Positions 1 to 6,571 are shown, counted from the first letter of the stretch. The stretch: DNA of 9,502 bases from an uncultured Bacteroidales bacterium (GCA_947097635.1 CAMURW010000037.1:1-9502); one strand, 5' to 3'. The notes: a model not told the origin generated them from the sequence alone. Numbers and translations: made by a program.

Positions 1-197
1 AATGAAGCGTGTTTGCCTCTTTGCTCCACCCTAGATGCAGGCAAGGAGACGACACGGCCGTCACAGCGCCACAACAGGTGCCGATGGCGATGAGGTGCTG
101 TGCTGACCCCGTTCAGATGCCCATGGGACAGAGAGGCCCCTATTGGGACTTGAACGGAATCCGGTGCAGAAAACCCGTGATATTGTGCTGCAGCCAG
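1..197. other. flank beyond the porin stop, no gene recognised
   Basis: No coding or RNA gene that I can support. Unlike most intergenic gaps here it is not AT-rich. The minus-strand frame of the porin stays free of stops for 65 codons after the TAG at 198-200, but the porin already ends in a canonical barrel terminus. Short matches to riboswitch or tRNA motifs fail on inspection. No terminator with a T-run was found after the porin. Confidence 0.5.
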
Positions 198-1607
198 CTA
201 GAAGTTGTACTTCATCAGGGCACAGATACGATGGTTTACGACGGTATGAAGGTTGCTGTTGTTCAGGATGCTACCATCGGAATTCCAATCGCCATAGCTG
301 GCACCGGTAATTTCGTATTCCAGACCGATATTGAAAGCCTTCACATTGTAGCTAATGCTCGGTGCGATGCGCCACACCCCATCGAGATGAGTAAAGTTTT
401 TATCGCCTTTCATGTAGATGTAATAGTCGGGGACGGCAGCAGAGCCAAAATTGTGCAGTTCCTCCCTGGCACCTACGTTCTTCATGTAGCCGAGGAACAC
501 ATTGCCACGCACTTTCTTGCCGTAGGCTAAGTCGGCATAGGCTATATGAGCGTGGATGGGAGCATAACTCCAGGTGCCATCGTCGGCCACCTTAGTGACG
601 CCGTAGCCATTCAGCTGGTTCACATGGCTGGTGTTGCTAGCGAAAAGATAGCGGCTCTTGAAGCTGAACTTGTCCTTGGCGTATTGGAAATAGACGGTGG
701 GAGTGACCGAGCAGAAGAGTTCGTCGGTTTTCTGTTGATAACTGGTGGTGATTCCTGTAACAGGATCCGTATGGGTGGTCGTGCGGAAATTGCGGGGACG
801 GATAGGCTGAATATCGCCTCCCAGTTGCAGATAGACATCGCAGGAGCGATAGTGGAGCCCGAGGAACACCTCGGGTAACATGGCACGATTGGCGAAGTCG
901 AGACTGGCAGTGGTGCCACCGGCATTGTTGCTAGGTCCGTTGTATTTATATTGCAACTGCCACAGCAGTATGGTGCTGAATCCCACGCCATTCCGTATGG
1001 TCATAGTGTAGGCAATCTGGGGGGTACGGCTATGAGGACGGAAAGGTGCGCCTGCTGCCATTCCCAGCACCTCGGGCATGATGCTGCCGCTGAGAGGATG
1101 CCAGGTCTGTCCGGCCAGCAGTTCGCTCTGCAGGCCGTCCTCGTTGCACCACACAAACTTCATCCAAGCTTGGCGTAAGCGCAGCACATGGTTGTTGGTG
1201 CCGAAGCCACCGAAGTCGCCTTCCAACTTACCGCTTGTCTTGGCACGCCAGATGACAGGACCATCTAGACTAAGGCCGAAACGTGTAGTAAGTGCTTGGA
1301 AATAAGCTTTGGGGATGACATTAAGGTCTGTACGTTCCATTCCCGTTGCCTGTGCCTCTGCCTCTGTCATATTCCAGTTCTCATCGTAAGGAATCATGTT
1401 GTATTCGCCTCCAGTAACGGTATAGGTATTGCGGCTGTCTATCGTAATATAGTTGCGCACGAAGCCGTAGGGAGCCACTCTCACTTTGTCGCCCAGGGTT
1501 ATGGTTTTTACCTTCTCGGCTTCTTTGCTTGCCTTGGCATTCTTGTCCTGAGCTATGGCGGGCAACATCATTGTTGCAGCCAAGCATAAGAATAATATTT
1601 TCCTCAT
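198..1607 (-). CDS. DcaP-like outer membrane porin
   Basis: A 469-residue protein predicted to form an outer membrane beta-barrel channel. Residues 1-19 are a signal peptide (MRK, a hydrophobic core, then cleavage after AIA before Q20). A short charged stretch rich in Lys and Glu (about 21-35) precedes the barrel. The rest alternates polar and aromatic/hydrophobic residues, and the chain ends in KYNF, the terminal aromatic expected for a barrel strand recognised by the assembly machinery. The block around EGDFGGFG, LRLRQAWMKF and LLAGQTWHPLSG resembles DcaP-type porins and related Bacteroidetes porins; that family call is from memory of motifs. The frame is open to an ATG at 1667, but I chose 1607 because the signal peptide begins there and the upstream ATG lies inside a hairpin. 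It follows the anion symporter gene by 127 bases, which hints at a shared substrate across the two membranes. The substrate is unknown. Confidence 0.8.
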   Translation of the reverse strand: MRKILFLCLAATMMLPAIAQDKNAKASKEAEKVKTITLGDKVRVAPYGFVRNYITIDSRNTYTVTGGEYNMIPYDENWNMTEAEAQATGMERTDLNVIPKAYFQALTTRFGLSLDGPVIWRAKTSGKLEGDFGGFGTNNHVLRLRQAWMKFVWCNEDGLQSELLAGQTWHPLSGSIMPEVLGMAAGAPFRPHSRTPQIAYTMTIRNGVGFSTILLWQLQYKYNGPSNNAGGTTASLDFANRAMLPEVFLGLHYRSCDVYLQLGGDIQPIRPRNFRTTTHTDPVTGITTSYQQKTDELFCSVTPTVYFQYAKDKFSFKSRYLFASNTSHVNQLNGYGVTKVADDGTWSYAPIHAHIAYADLAYGKKVRGNVFLGYMKNVGAREELHNFGSAAVPDYYIYMKGDKNFTHLDGVWRIAPSISYNVKAFNIGLEYEITGASYGDWNSDGSILNNSNLHTVVNHRICALMKYNF

Positions 1608-1629
1608 TGTGTTAATAACAATTTTGTTA

Positions 1630-1660
1630 CAAATTAATTGAAGTTGTTGCTTGAATAAAA
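1630..1660 (-). promoter_or_regulatory. possible promoter for the porin gene
   Basis: On the minus strand TTTT (1660-1657) is followed after 19 bases by TTAATTTG (1637-1630), seven of eight to TAnnTTTG, about 23 bases before the porin ATG at 1607. Spacing is ideal but both boxes are one base off consensus. The hairpin just upstream makes an independent promoter plausible. Confidence 0.35.
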
Positions 1661-1664
1661 CACA

Positions 1665-1712
1665 CATTGATGCACCGGAAAAGGTTGCGCTACCTTCATC
1701 GATGCATCAATG
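1665..1712 (-). terminator. long hairpin between symporter and porin genes, probable terminator
   Basis: A 48-base inverted repeat. On the minus strand the outer arms are CATTGATGCA (1712-1703) and TGCATCAATG (1674-1665), a perfect ten-pair match. The stem continues three more pairs, has a two-by-two mismatch, then a G-T wobble plus AAGGT/ACCTT (1696-1692 with 1685-1681) around a six-base loop. It begins about 22 bases past the symporter stop, where a terminator is expected. The trailing TGTGTTTTATT is only moderately T-rich, so it may instead be a processing or stability structure. An unused upstream ATG of the porin frame (1667) lies inside it. Confidence 0.55.
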
Positions 1713-1734
1713 ATAATATAACAGTAAAAGGTAA

Positions 1735-3165
1735 TTACGCGAAGGAGAATCCAGCTTTGCAGAAAGTGAAAAGGATGGCATATGCCACTATCATGCCGAA
1801 AATGCCCACAAAGATGCCCACCAATGCCATTTCCCTTTGTTTGATGAAGCCTTTGGCGTATGCCAATGCGTTGGGAGGCGTGGAGATGGGCAGTGCCATA
1901 GCCAGAGAAGCACTAAGAGCCAGACCGATAAGCAACGAAGCTGCACCGCCAAGAGGTGACAGTTCTTCCGGCATGCCTGCTGCTACGGCGGCAAGGATGG
2001 GGATGAGCAGAGCGGCGGTGGCACTGTTGCTCATAAAAGTGCTCATGAGCAAGCACAGCAGACCGCTGCCTAGTATCACAGCCATCACAGGCCATGTGTG
2101 GAAAGGAATACTCTCCACCAAGTGCGCGGCCAGACCAGTTTTGTCCAGACCAACACCCAGTGCAAAACCGCCGGCCACGAGCCACAGCACGTCCCAGTCA
2201 ATATTACGCAGGTCCTTTTTGTCGAACACGCCAGTAATAGCGAATACGGCGAAGGGAATCAGAGCCACAACGTTGGCATTGAGGTGCGTCCATTTGCCAG
2301 TAAGCCACAACAGGATGGTAACGATGAAGGTGACATACACCACCCATGCACGAGGACTCTTGTCGAACTCACCCTCAATCTCTACATTGAGACGCTGGCC
2401 TTTCTGGAATGGAAACACCTTGCAGAGGAAAATCCAGGTAACAAACAGGATAATGATGACAATAGGAACCATCACAGCCATCCAACTGCCGAAGCCTACG
2501 GGGCTGCCTACCGCCTCGGCCAGATATTTGGATGCCACAGCGTTGGGAGGGGTGCCGATGGGAGTACCCATGCCGCCAATGTTGGCAGCAACAGGAATAG
2601 ACAGAGCCATACCAATACGGCCCTTGCCTTCCACAGGCATCTTGGCCAGCACAGGGCTAAGAATGGCGAGCATCATAGCGGCTGTGGCGGTGTTGCTCAT
2701 GAACATGCTGAAAATAGCAGTGATAATGATGAAGCCCAGCATCACCATTGTCGGTTTTGTGCCGAAAGGCTTCATCATCACCTTTGCTAAAGCAGCGTCG
2801 AACTTGTATTTGCTGGCTGCCGATGCCAGCACAAAACCGCCCATGAACAGCATGATGGTGGGGTCGGCGAAAGCAGCCATGATATCCTTGTAGGGTATGG
2901 CGTTTGAAGGCAAGCCAGGCTCGGGCACAAACAACGCTAGCATACTGCTACTGGTAAGCACCAGCATCAGTACCATTACAAGCACCGAGGTCGTCCAAAT
3001 AGGCACAGGCTCGTAAATCCACATACAAGCGGCGAAGACGAACAACGCAATGATACGCTTCTCCACAATAGTAAGTCCTGCAATGCCAAAACTGTCTACA
3101 GGTATTAAGAAAACAATGGCAGTAAGTACAATGGAAATAATCCAACCAATTACTTTCTTGTTCAT
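1735..3165 (-). CDS. DASS/SLC13-family sodium:anion symporter
   Basis: A 476-residue inner membrane transporter of the divalent anion:sodium symporter family, which moves di- and tricarboxylates (succinate, malate, citrate) or sulfate with sodium. The chain is hydrophobic throughout, with roughly eleven or more membrane segments. Two inverted-repeat halves each carry the substrate/sodium hairpin signature: SNT at 157-159 followed by ATAAMML, and SNS at 379-381 followed by ATAALLIP. Each is followed by a TPPNA motif (205-209 and 429-433). Length matches the family. The ATG at 3165 is preceded by an AT-rich tract and begins MNKK before the first membrane helix. The strong terminator after the upstream carbamoyltransferase gene means it probably has its own promoter; a porin gene follows. 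In succinate-producing Bacteroidales a dicarboxylate is a reasonable substrate, but the sequence does not decide this. The family is firm and the substrate is not. Confidence 0.93.
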   Translation of the reverse strand: MNKKVIGWIISIVLTAIVFLIPVDSFGIAGLTIVEKRIIALFVFAACMWIYEPVPIWTTSVLVMVLMLVLTSSSMLALFVPEPGLPSNAIPYKDIMAAFADPTIMLFMGGFVLASAASKYKFDAALAKVMMKPFGTKPTMVMLGFIIITAIFSMFMSNTATAAMMLAILSPVLAKMPVEGKGRIGMALSIPVAANIGGMGTPIGTPPNAVASKYLAEAVGSPVGFGSWMAVMVPIVIIILFVTWIFLCKVFPFQKGQRLNVEIEGEFDKSPRAWVVYVTFIVTILLWLTGKWTHLNANVVALIPFAVFAITGVFDKKDLRNIDWDVLWLVAGGFALGVGLDKTGLAAHLVESIPFHTWPVMAVILGSGLLCLLMSTFMSNSATAALLIPILAAVAAGMPEELSPLGGAASLLIGLALSASLAMALPISTPPNALAYAKGFIKQREMALVGIFVGIFGMIVAYAILFTFCKAGFSFA

Positions 3166-3187
3166 AATTAATAATTTATTTCAAGTT

Positions 3188-3221
3188 CAAGACTAGTTTG
3201 TGTATCGATTTATTATAAAAA
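3188..3221 (-). promoter_or_regulatory. possible promoter for the anion symporter gene
   Basis: The minus strand has TAGTCTTG (3195-3188), seven of eight to TAnnTTTG, with a run of T (3221-3217) 21 bases upstream in place of TTTG. It is a weak match. Some promoter is expected here because a strong terminator lies just upstream and the gap is 179 bases. No better candidate was seen in the gap. Confidence 0.3.
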
Positions 3222-3284
3222 CCGACACGCAAGCATTATTTCTATTGATATTATAAATAAAACAATCTAATGTTACGCTACGTT

Positions 3285-3322
3285 AAAAGCAAGAAAGCCC
3301 CGTCGGGGAGTACCGACGAGGC
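3285..3322 (-). terminator. strong rho-independent terminator after OTC
   Basis: On the minus strand GCCTCGTCGG (3322-3313) pairs with CCGACGGGGC (3306-3297) in a ten-pair stem with one G-T wobble and a six-base loop. The T-rich tract TTTCTTGCTTTT (3296-3285) follows. The stem begins 22 bases past the carbamoyltransferase stop, so it ends the carbamate kinase/OTC unit and isolates the symporter gene. Confidence 0.9.
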
Positions 3323-3344
3323 CAGTCTCTCCGACGATGAGGAA

Positions 3345-4346
3345 TTAGTCACCCAGCGTAGCCACCATGACGGCTTTGATGGTATGCATGCGGTTCTCTG
3401 CTTCGTCAAATACGATGCTGTTCTCGCTTTCGAACACATCCTCAGTCACTTCGATACCATTGAGGCCGAATTTTTCGTAGACTTCGCGACCAGCTTTGGT
3501 CTCCAGGTTGTGATAGGAAGGAAGGCAGTGCATGAATTTGCAGTGGGGGTTGCCAGTTTTCTTCAACAGTTCGGCATTCACTTGATAAGGCATCAGCATC
3601 TCTATGCGTTCTTTCCACACGTTGTCGGGTTCACCCATGGACACCCAGATGTCGGTGTAGATGAAGTCTAGATCTTTCACACCCTTGGCCACATCGTCGG
3701 TAACGGTGAGCTTGGCACCAGTCTCTTTGGCAATAGCCTGGCACTGTTTCACGAGGTCGGTGCTGGGCTGTAGTTTCTTGGGAGCGATGATGCGGATGTC
3801 CATACCCATCTTCACGCCACCTACCATAAGACTATTGCCCATGTTGTAGCGGGCATCGCCAATGTAGGCGAACTTCACCTGATTCAAGGGCTTGTCGGTG
3901 TGTTCCTGAATGGTGAGGAAATCGGCAAGGATCTGAGTGGGATGCGATTCAGCGGTGAGGCCGTTCCACACAGGTACGCCAGCATATTTGGCCAGTTCTT
4001 CCACAGTAGCCTGGTCAAAACCACGGTATTCTATACCATCGAACATACGACCCAACACGCGTGCAGTGTCCTTCATGCTCTCTTTTACGCCAATCTGGCT
4101 ACCTGTAGGTCCCAGGTAGGTGGTGTGAGCACCTTGGTCCTTGGCTGCCACTTCGAAAGAGCAACGGGTACGCGTGGAGGTCTTCTCGAAGATGAGGGCT
4201 ATATTCTTGCCCTTCATGGTGGGTTGTTCGGTACCGGTATATTTGGCGCGTTTCAAGTCGCGGGCCAAGTCCAGCAGATAGTTGAGTTCCTTGGGGCTGA
4301 AGTCCAAAATCTTCAGGAAGTTTCGGTTTCTAAGATTGTATGCCAT
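3345..4346 (-). CDS. ornithine carbamoyltransferase, probably catabolic
   Basis: A 333-residue cytoplasmic enzyme that interconverts ornithine plus carbamoyl phosphate with citrulline plus phosphate. The carbamoyl-phosphate motif STRTR is at 57-61 and HPTQ at 135-138. The ornithine side shows the SMG loop (DIWVSMG, 232-238) and HCLP at 273-276. These mark a true ornithine enzyme and argue against putrescine carbamoyltransferase or the N-acetyl/N-succinylornithine enzymes. The N-terminus (NRNFLKILDF) and the length fit the long ArgF/ArcB type. It lies 99 bases after carbamate kinase, with no CAAA (no TTTG on the coding strand) in the gap, so it is probably cotranscribed and works in the citrulline-to-ATP direction. 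A rho-independent terminator closes the unit. Anabolic use cannot be excluded from sequence alone, so I leave the symbol (arcB or argF) blank. Confidence 0.95.
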   Translation of the reverse strand: MAYNLRNRNFLKILDFSPKELNYLLDLARDLKRAKYTGTEQPTMKGKNIALIFEKTSTRTRCSFEVAAKDQGAHTTYLGPTGSQIGVKESMKDTARVLGRMFDGIEYRGFDQATVEELAKYAGVPVWNGLTAESHPTQILADFLTIQEHTDKPLNQVKFAYIGDARYNMGNSLMVGGVKMGMDIRIIAPKKLQPSTDLVKQCQAIAKETGAKLTVTDDVAKGVKDLDFIYTDIWVSMGEPDNVWKERIEMLMPYQVNAELLKKTGNPHCKFMHCLPSYHNLETKAGREVYEKFGLNGIEVTEDVFESENSIVFDEAENRMHTIKAVMVATLGD

Positions 4347-4399
4347 AATTTTAATTTGCGGCTTCCCTGTTCCTATTAGAGAAAGAGGAATGAGCCATT

Positions 4400-4417
4400 T
4401 TTTAATATTTATTTAAT
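4400..4417. promoter_or_regulatory. ArgR-like site (ARG-box pattern), tentative
   Basis: The plus-strand sequence ttttaatatttatttaat fits the degenerate enterobacterial ARG-box pattern WNTNAATWWWWATTNANW at every constrained position. It lacks the favoured G and C of TGAAT/ATTCA. It lies between carbamate kinase and the carbamoyltransferase. The pattern is AT-rich and the gap is AT-rich, so a chance match is quite possible. Confidence 0.2.
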
Positions 4418-4445
4418 GAATCTCTCTTGACGCGTCACGATGAGG

Positions 4446-5384
4446 TTATCTCACTATTCTTGTGCCACAGTATGGGTTGTCCAGCTGACCAGCTTCGGTG
4501 ATGATGCAACTCTTGCCACCATTCTCAATAAACATGATGCCTGCCCTCACCTTGGGAGCCATGCTACCCTCAGTAAACTGTCCTTCGGCGAGATATTGCT
4601 TGGCCTCGGCCACGGTGATAATGTCCAGGGCTTGTTCGTTGGGTTTGCGGAAATTGATGTATACCTTGGGTACGTCGGTGAGGATATAGAATTCATCGGC
4701 TTCTATTTGAATAGCACAGAGTGCCGATGCGAGATCCTTGTCGATGACTGCTTCCACACCGCGTACAACATCGCTTTCCTCAACCACGGGAATGCCGCCG
4801 CCGCCTACTGTCACCACAACATTACCGGCTTTAGCCAGTTGTTTGATGATTTTGATGTTATTGATGCGTTTGGGCTTGGGGGAAGCCACCACTTTGCGCC
4901 AGCCGTTGCCTTTGGGGTCTTCGCGATAGATGGCACCTGTCTGCTCATGCAGCTTCTCGGCCTCTTCCCTGGTGTAGTAAGGTCCTACAGGCTTGGTAGG
5001 GTTCTGGAACATAGGATCCAGCTTGTTGACGGCCACCTGTGTGACCAAAGTCACCACATCACGATATATATCATTGCGAGCGAAGACGTTGCGCAGTGCC
5101 ACCTCTATCATATAAGCTATGCAGCCCTGTGTCTCGGCGACGCAGAAGTCCATGGGCATGATGGGGATGCCGAATTGCTTTGACCCCGCTTCATGTTGAA
5201 GCATCACGTTGCCCACCTGTGGACCGTTGCCATGTCCGATAACTACGTTGTAGCCACGTTTCAATAAATTGCAGAGGCTTCCGCAAGTTTGTTCCACGTT
5301 AGCGAGTTGCTCTTCGTAAGTGCCTTTCTGACCGGAGCGCAGCAATGCGTTCCCACCAAAAGCGACGACTGCTAATTTTCTCAT
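4446..5384 (-). CDS. arcC: carbamate kinase
   Basis: A 312-residue cytoplasmic kinase of the amino acid kinase fold that transfers phosphate from carbamoyl phosphate to ADP, giving ATP and carbamate, which decays to ammonia and CO2. Diagnostic blocks are AFGGNALL (8-15), HGNGPQVG (51-58), the MPMDFCVAETQG segment, SPKPKRI, VTVGGGGIPV, VIDKDLASALCA, ILTDVPKVYINF and the C-terminal GSMAPKVRAGIMFIENGG. Length is normal for the family (about 300-315). The ATG at 5384 puts the glycine loop at its usual distance from the N-terminus. A good Bacteroidetes promoter lies about 65-95 bases upstream, and the carbamoyltransferase follows, so this is the first gene of a two-gene unit for substrate-level ATP formation. 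No frameshift or missing catalytic block was seen. Confidence 0.97.
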   Translation of the reverse strand: MRKLAVVAFGGNALLRSGQKGTYEEQLANVEQTCGSLCNLLKRGYNVVIGHGNGPQVGNVMLQHEAGSKQFGIPIMPMDFCVAETQGCIAYMIEVALRNVFARNDIYRDVVTLVTQVAVNKLDPMFQNPTKPVGPYYTREEAEKLHEQTGAIYREDPKGNGWRKVVASPKPKRINNIKIIKQLAKAGNVVVTVGGGGIPVVEESDVVRGVEAVIDKDLASALCAIQIEADEFYILTDVPKVYINFRKPNEQALDIITVAEAKQYLAEGQFTEGSMAPKVRAGIMFIENGGKSCIITEAGQLDNPYCGTRIVR

Positions 5385-5447
5385 TTATTAATGTTATTAT
5401 CTTTTATTCAATAATTTAACGTTTCGTCCCTCATTTTGAAGAAAGTG

Positions 5448-5478
5448 CAAAGATACATATTATTTTATTACTGACAAA
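5448..5478 (-). promoter_or_regulatory. Bacteroidetes-type promoter for arcC and OTC
   Basis: On the minus strand TTTG (5478-5475) is followed after exactly 19 bases by TATCTTTG (5455-5448), a full match to the Bacteroidetes primary sigma consensus (-33 TTTG, -7 TAnnTTTG). Transcription should start near 5440, leaving an AT-rich leader of about 55 bases before the carbamate kinase ATG at 5384. The -33 box overlaps the run of nine T that ends the preceding transcription unit. Confidence 0.8.
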
Positions 5479-5509
5479 AAAAAACGGCTTCTTAAGAAAG
5501 AATGGCGCC
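5476..5509 (-). terminator. imperfect rho-independent terminator after the lipoprotein gene
   Basis: About 25 bases past the lipoprotein stop, the minus strand can form GGC/GCC (outer) plus TTCTT/AAGAA (inner), with a four-base bulge on the 5' side and a four-base loop (5509-5486). Two bases later comes a run of nine T (5484-5476). The bulge makes the stem weak, but its position and the T-run fit a terminator separating this gene from the carbamate kinase unit. Confidence 0.45.
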
Positions 5510-5533
5510 TGTTTCCCAGCAAAGACAACCCAA

Positions 5534-6442
5534 CTATTCCTCGCTTTGTTGGTAATCCAGAACTCCTGGGAGTGGCAAATGCATGCCGGCGAGGATTTTG
5601 TTGTGGTCGCGGGCATACTGCAGCCAGTATTTGCGTGCCGTATCGGACAGTGTGGAATCCAGGTCGTAATGGGAATTGGGGTCCGGGTGCTGCAAATGCC
5701 TGGTATGAATCAGATCGCCAGTTATCAGCACGTCGCCCACCTCGAAGACCGTATGCCCGAGGGTATGCCCCGCGGCATTATGCGCGACAATCGGCAAACT
5801 GCCGTCGCCCTTTGCATCTATCAGCGTATCGCCATCCTGGAATAGATGAAGACGATTGGCGTAGCACGCCAGCATCTCCAGCACTTGCTGACTGTGAGAC
5901 TGTTGAGTGCTATTCACCCAACCATTGTATTCCGCCACGTTAGCATATACGTCGGCATTGGGGAAAGCGGGGTCGTCGTTGAATACCATCCCTCCTATAT
6001 GGTGTGGATGAAAATGCGTGATAATCACCGCCGTGATATCCTCGGGATGCACATGTAACTTCGACAGTTTTTCTCTCAGCGTACCGCCTTTTTCTTCTCC
6101 CAGCCCAGCATCAAAGAGGATATAGTTCATCTCGTTGGCCACCAGAAAGACATTGACACTGTTCTCCGCTTTGTCCAGGGGAAAGATACTGTCCGGCAAT
6201 GCATCATTTGTGCCTTTGAAGATCTCCTTATTCTGCTGCATAGGCATATCCTGTATGCATATAAGTTCGAAGCCTTGCTGCGGCATACGAGCATAGCCGT
6301 CCTTCACCATACTACCCACTATGCTGTCGGCATTTCCCTTGTAAGAATCATTGCCCTTGCAGCCTGTGACTGCTAACAACACAGCAACGAGTGCAGCAAG
6401 GATAGCGGATGATAACCTGGTTTTCGTTAATAATGTTTTCAT
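5534..6442 (-). CDS. metallo-beta-lactamase-fold lipoprotein hydrolase
   Basis: A 302-residue lipoprotein of the metallo-beta-lactamase superfamily. Residues 1-28 form a lipoprotein signal (MKT, a long hydrophobic core, then VTGC with lipidated Cys28), so it should sit anchored in the cell envelope. Superfamily motifs in order: NYILFDAGLG (106-115), THFHPHHIGG (142-151), GHTLGH (225-230), ITGDLIHT with Asp243, and GMHLPLPG with His288. The second motif is normally HxHxDH; here position 147 is His (codon CAC), a single base from GAC, so one usual metal ligand is changed. The longer frame to 6523 was rejected because the lipoprotein signal begins at 6442. It lies 168 bases after the dipeptidase gene, with a structured leader between. 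The substrate is unknown: the fold includes lactonases, esterases, phosphodiesterases and beta-lactamases. Confidence 0.88.
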   Translation of the reverse strand: MKTLLTKTRLSSAILAALVAVLLAVTGCKGNDSYKGNADSIVGSMVKDGYARMPQQGFELICIQDMPMQQNKEIFKGTNDALPDSIFPLDKAENSVNVFLVANEMNYILFDAGLGEEKGGTLREKLSKLHVHPEDITAVIITHFHPHHIGGMVFNDDPAFPNADVYANVAEYNGWVNSTQQSHSQQVLEMLACYANRLHLFQDGDTLIDAKGDGSLPIVAHNAAGHTLGHTVFEVGDVLITGDLIHTRHLQHPDPNSHYDLDSTLSDTARKYWLQYARDHNKILAGMHLPLPGVLDYQQSEE

Positions 6443-6481
6443 GATTATAAGATGCGATCTTCTGCAAAGCAACTCCACCAT

Positions 6482-6570
6482 AAGGAGGTGACGAATCAAA
6501 TCTTCGTCACGCGTCAGCGGCATTGTCGGAGATTTGGCGGAGATTGAATCTTCGCCTCCTTGGCCTCCTT
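6482..6570 (-). other. potentially structured leader upstream of the MBL lipoprotein gene
   Basis: The 168-base gap between the dipeptidase stop and the lipoprotein ATG is richer in GC than the other intergenic gaps and full of complementary segments. A perfect eight-pair hairpin lies at 6488-6510 (GTGACGAA/TTCGTCAC, seven-base loop). A second hairpin at 6536-6556 has two four-pair blocks around one A-C mismatch on the minus strand and a three-base loop. AAGGAGG at 6570-6564 or 6561-6555 can pair with CCTCCTT at 6488-6482, enclosing both hairpins apart from one shared base at 6488. A nine-base tandem repeat (GCCTCCTTG twice, 6554-6571 on the plus strand) gives two alternative closing arms. 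No clear promoter was seen. It could be a regulatory leader, a weak attenuator or chance. Confidence 0.35.
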
Positions 6571-6571
6571 G
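6554..6571. repeat. nine-base tandem direct repeat
   Basis: GCCTCCTTG occurs twice in immediate succession on the plus strand (6554-6562 and 6563-6571). It supplies two equivalent pairing partners for the AAGGAGG segment at 6482-6488. It is too short to indicate an insertion. Confidence 0.85.

Noticed and set aside
140..165. T-arm-like sequence on the minus strand (GTTCAAGTCCC) suggesting a tRNA or tmRNA end
   Set aside because: The five-base stem needed on either side of the loop does not pair and no acceptor stem or anticodon arm is present.
36..175. Fragments resembling cobalamin riboswitch boxes (GGAGAC near 46, GGAATCCGGTGCA near 156, plus strand)
   Set aside because: The 3'-type box precedes the 5'-type box, the pairing partners are missing, and no plus-strand gene follows.
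9..530. Plus-strand open frame reaching from the window edge into the porin gene
   Set aside because: About two thirds lie antisense to the porin; the remainder has an odd composition and no recognisable motif.
1667..2893. Long open frame (408 codons) on the plus strand opposite the symporter gene
   Set aside because: It is the antisense shadow of a gene with clear family motifs; the translation shows low-complexity Ala/Pro/Met/Thr runs and no recognisable domain.
6471..6478. Candidate -7 box TTGCTTTG before the lipoprotein gene
   Set aside because: One base off TAnnTTTG, and no TTTG at 19 bases upstream (the sequence there is TTCG), so it is too weak to list as a promoter.
4428..6516. Similar 13-mers TGACGCGTCACGA (4428-4440, plus) and TGACGCGTGACGA (6504-6516, minus)
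   Set aside because: One mismatch and opposite orientation relative to their genes; across the intergenic DNA such a pair is expected by chance at an appreciable rate.
6443..6523. Start of the lipoprotein at the upstream ATG (6523)
   Set aside because: It would add 27 polar residues before a well-formed lipoprotein signal peptide and would require translating through the hairpin leader.
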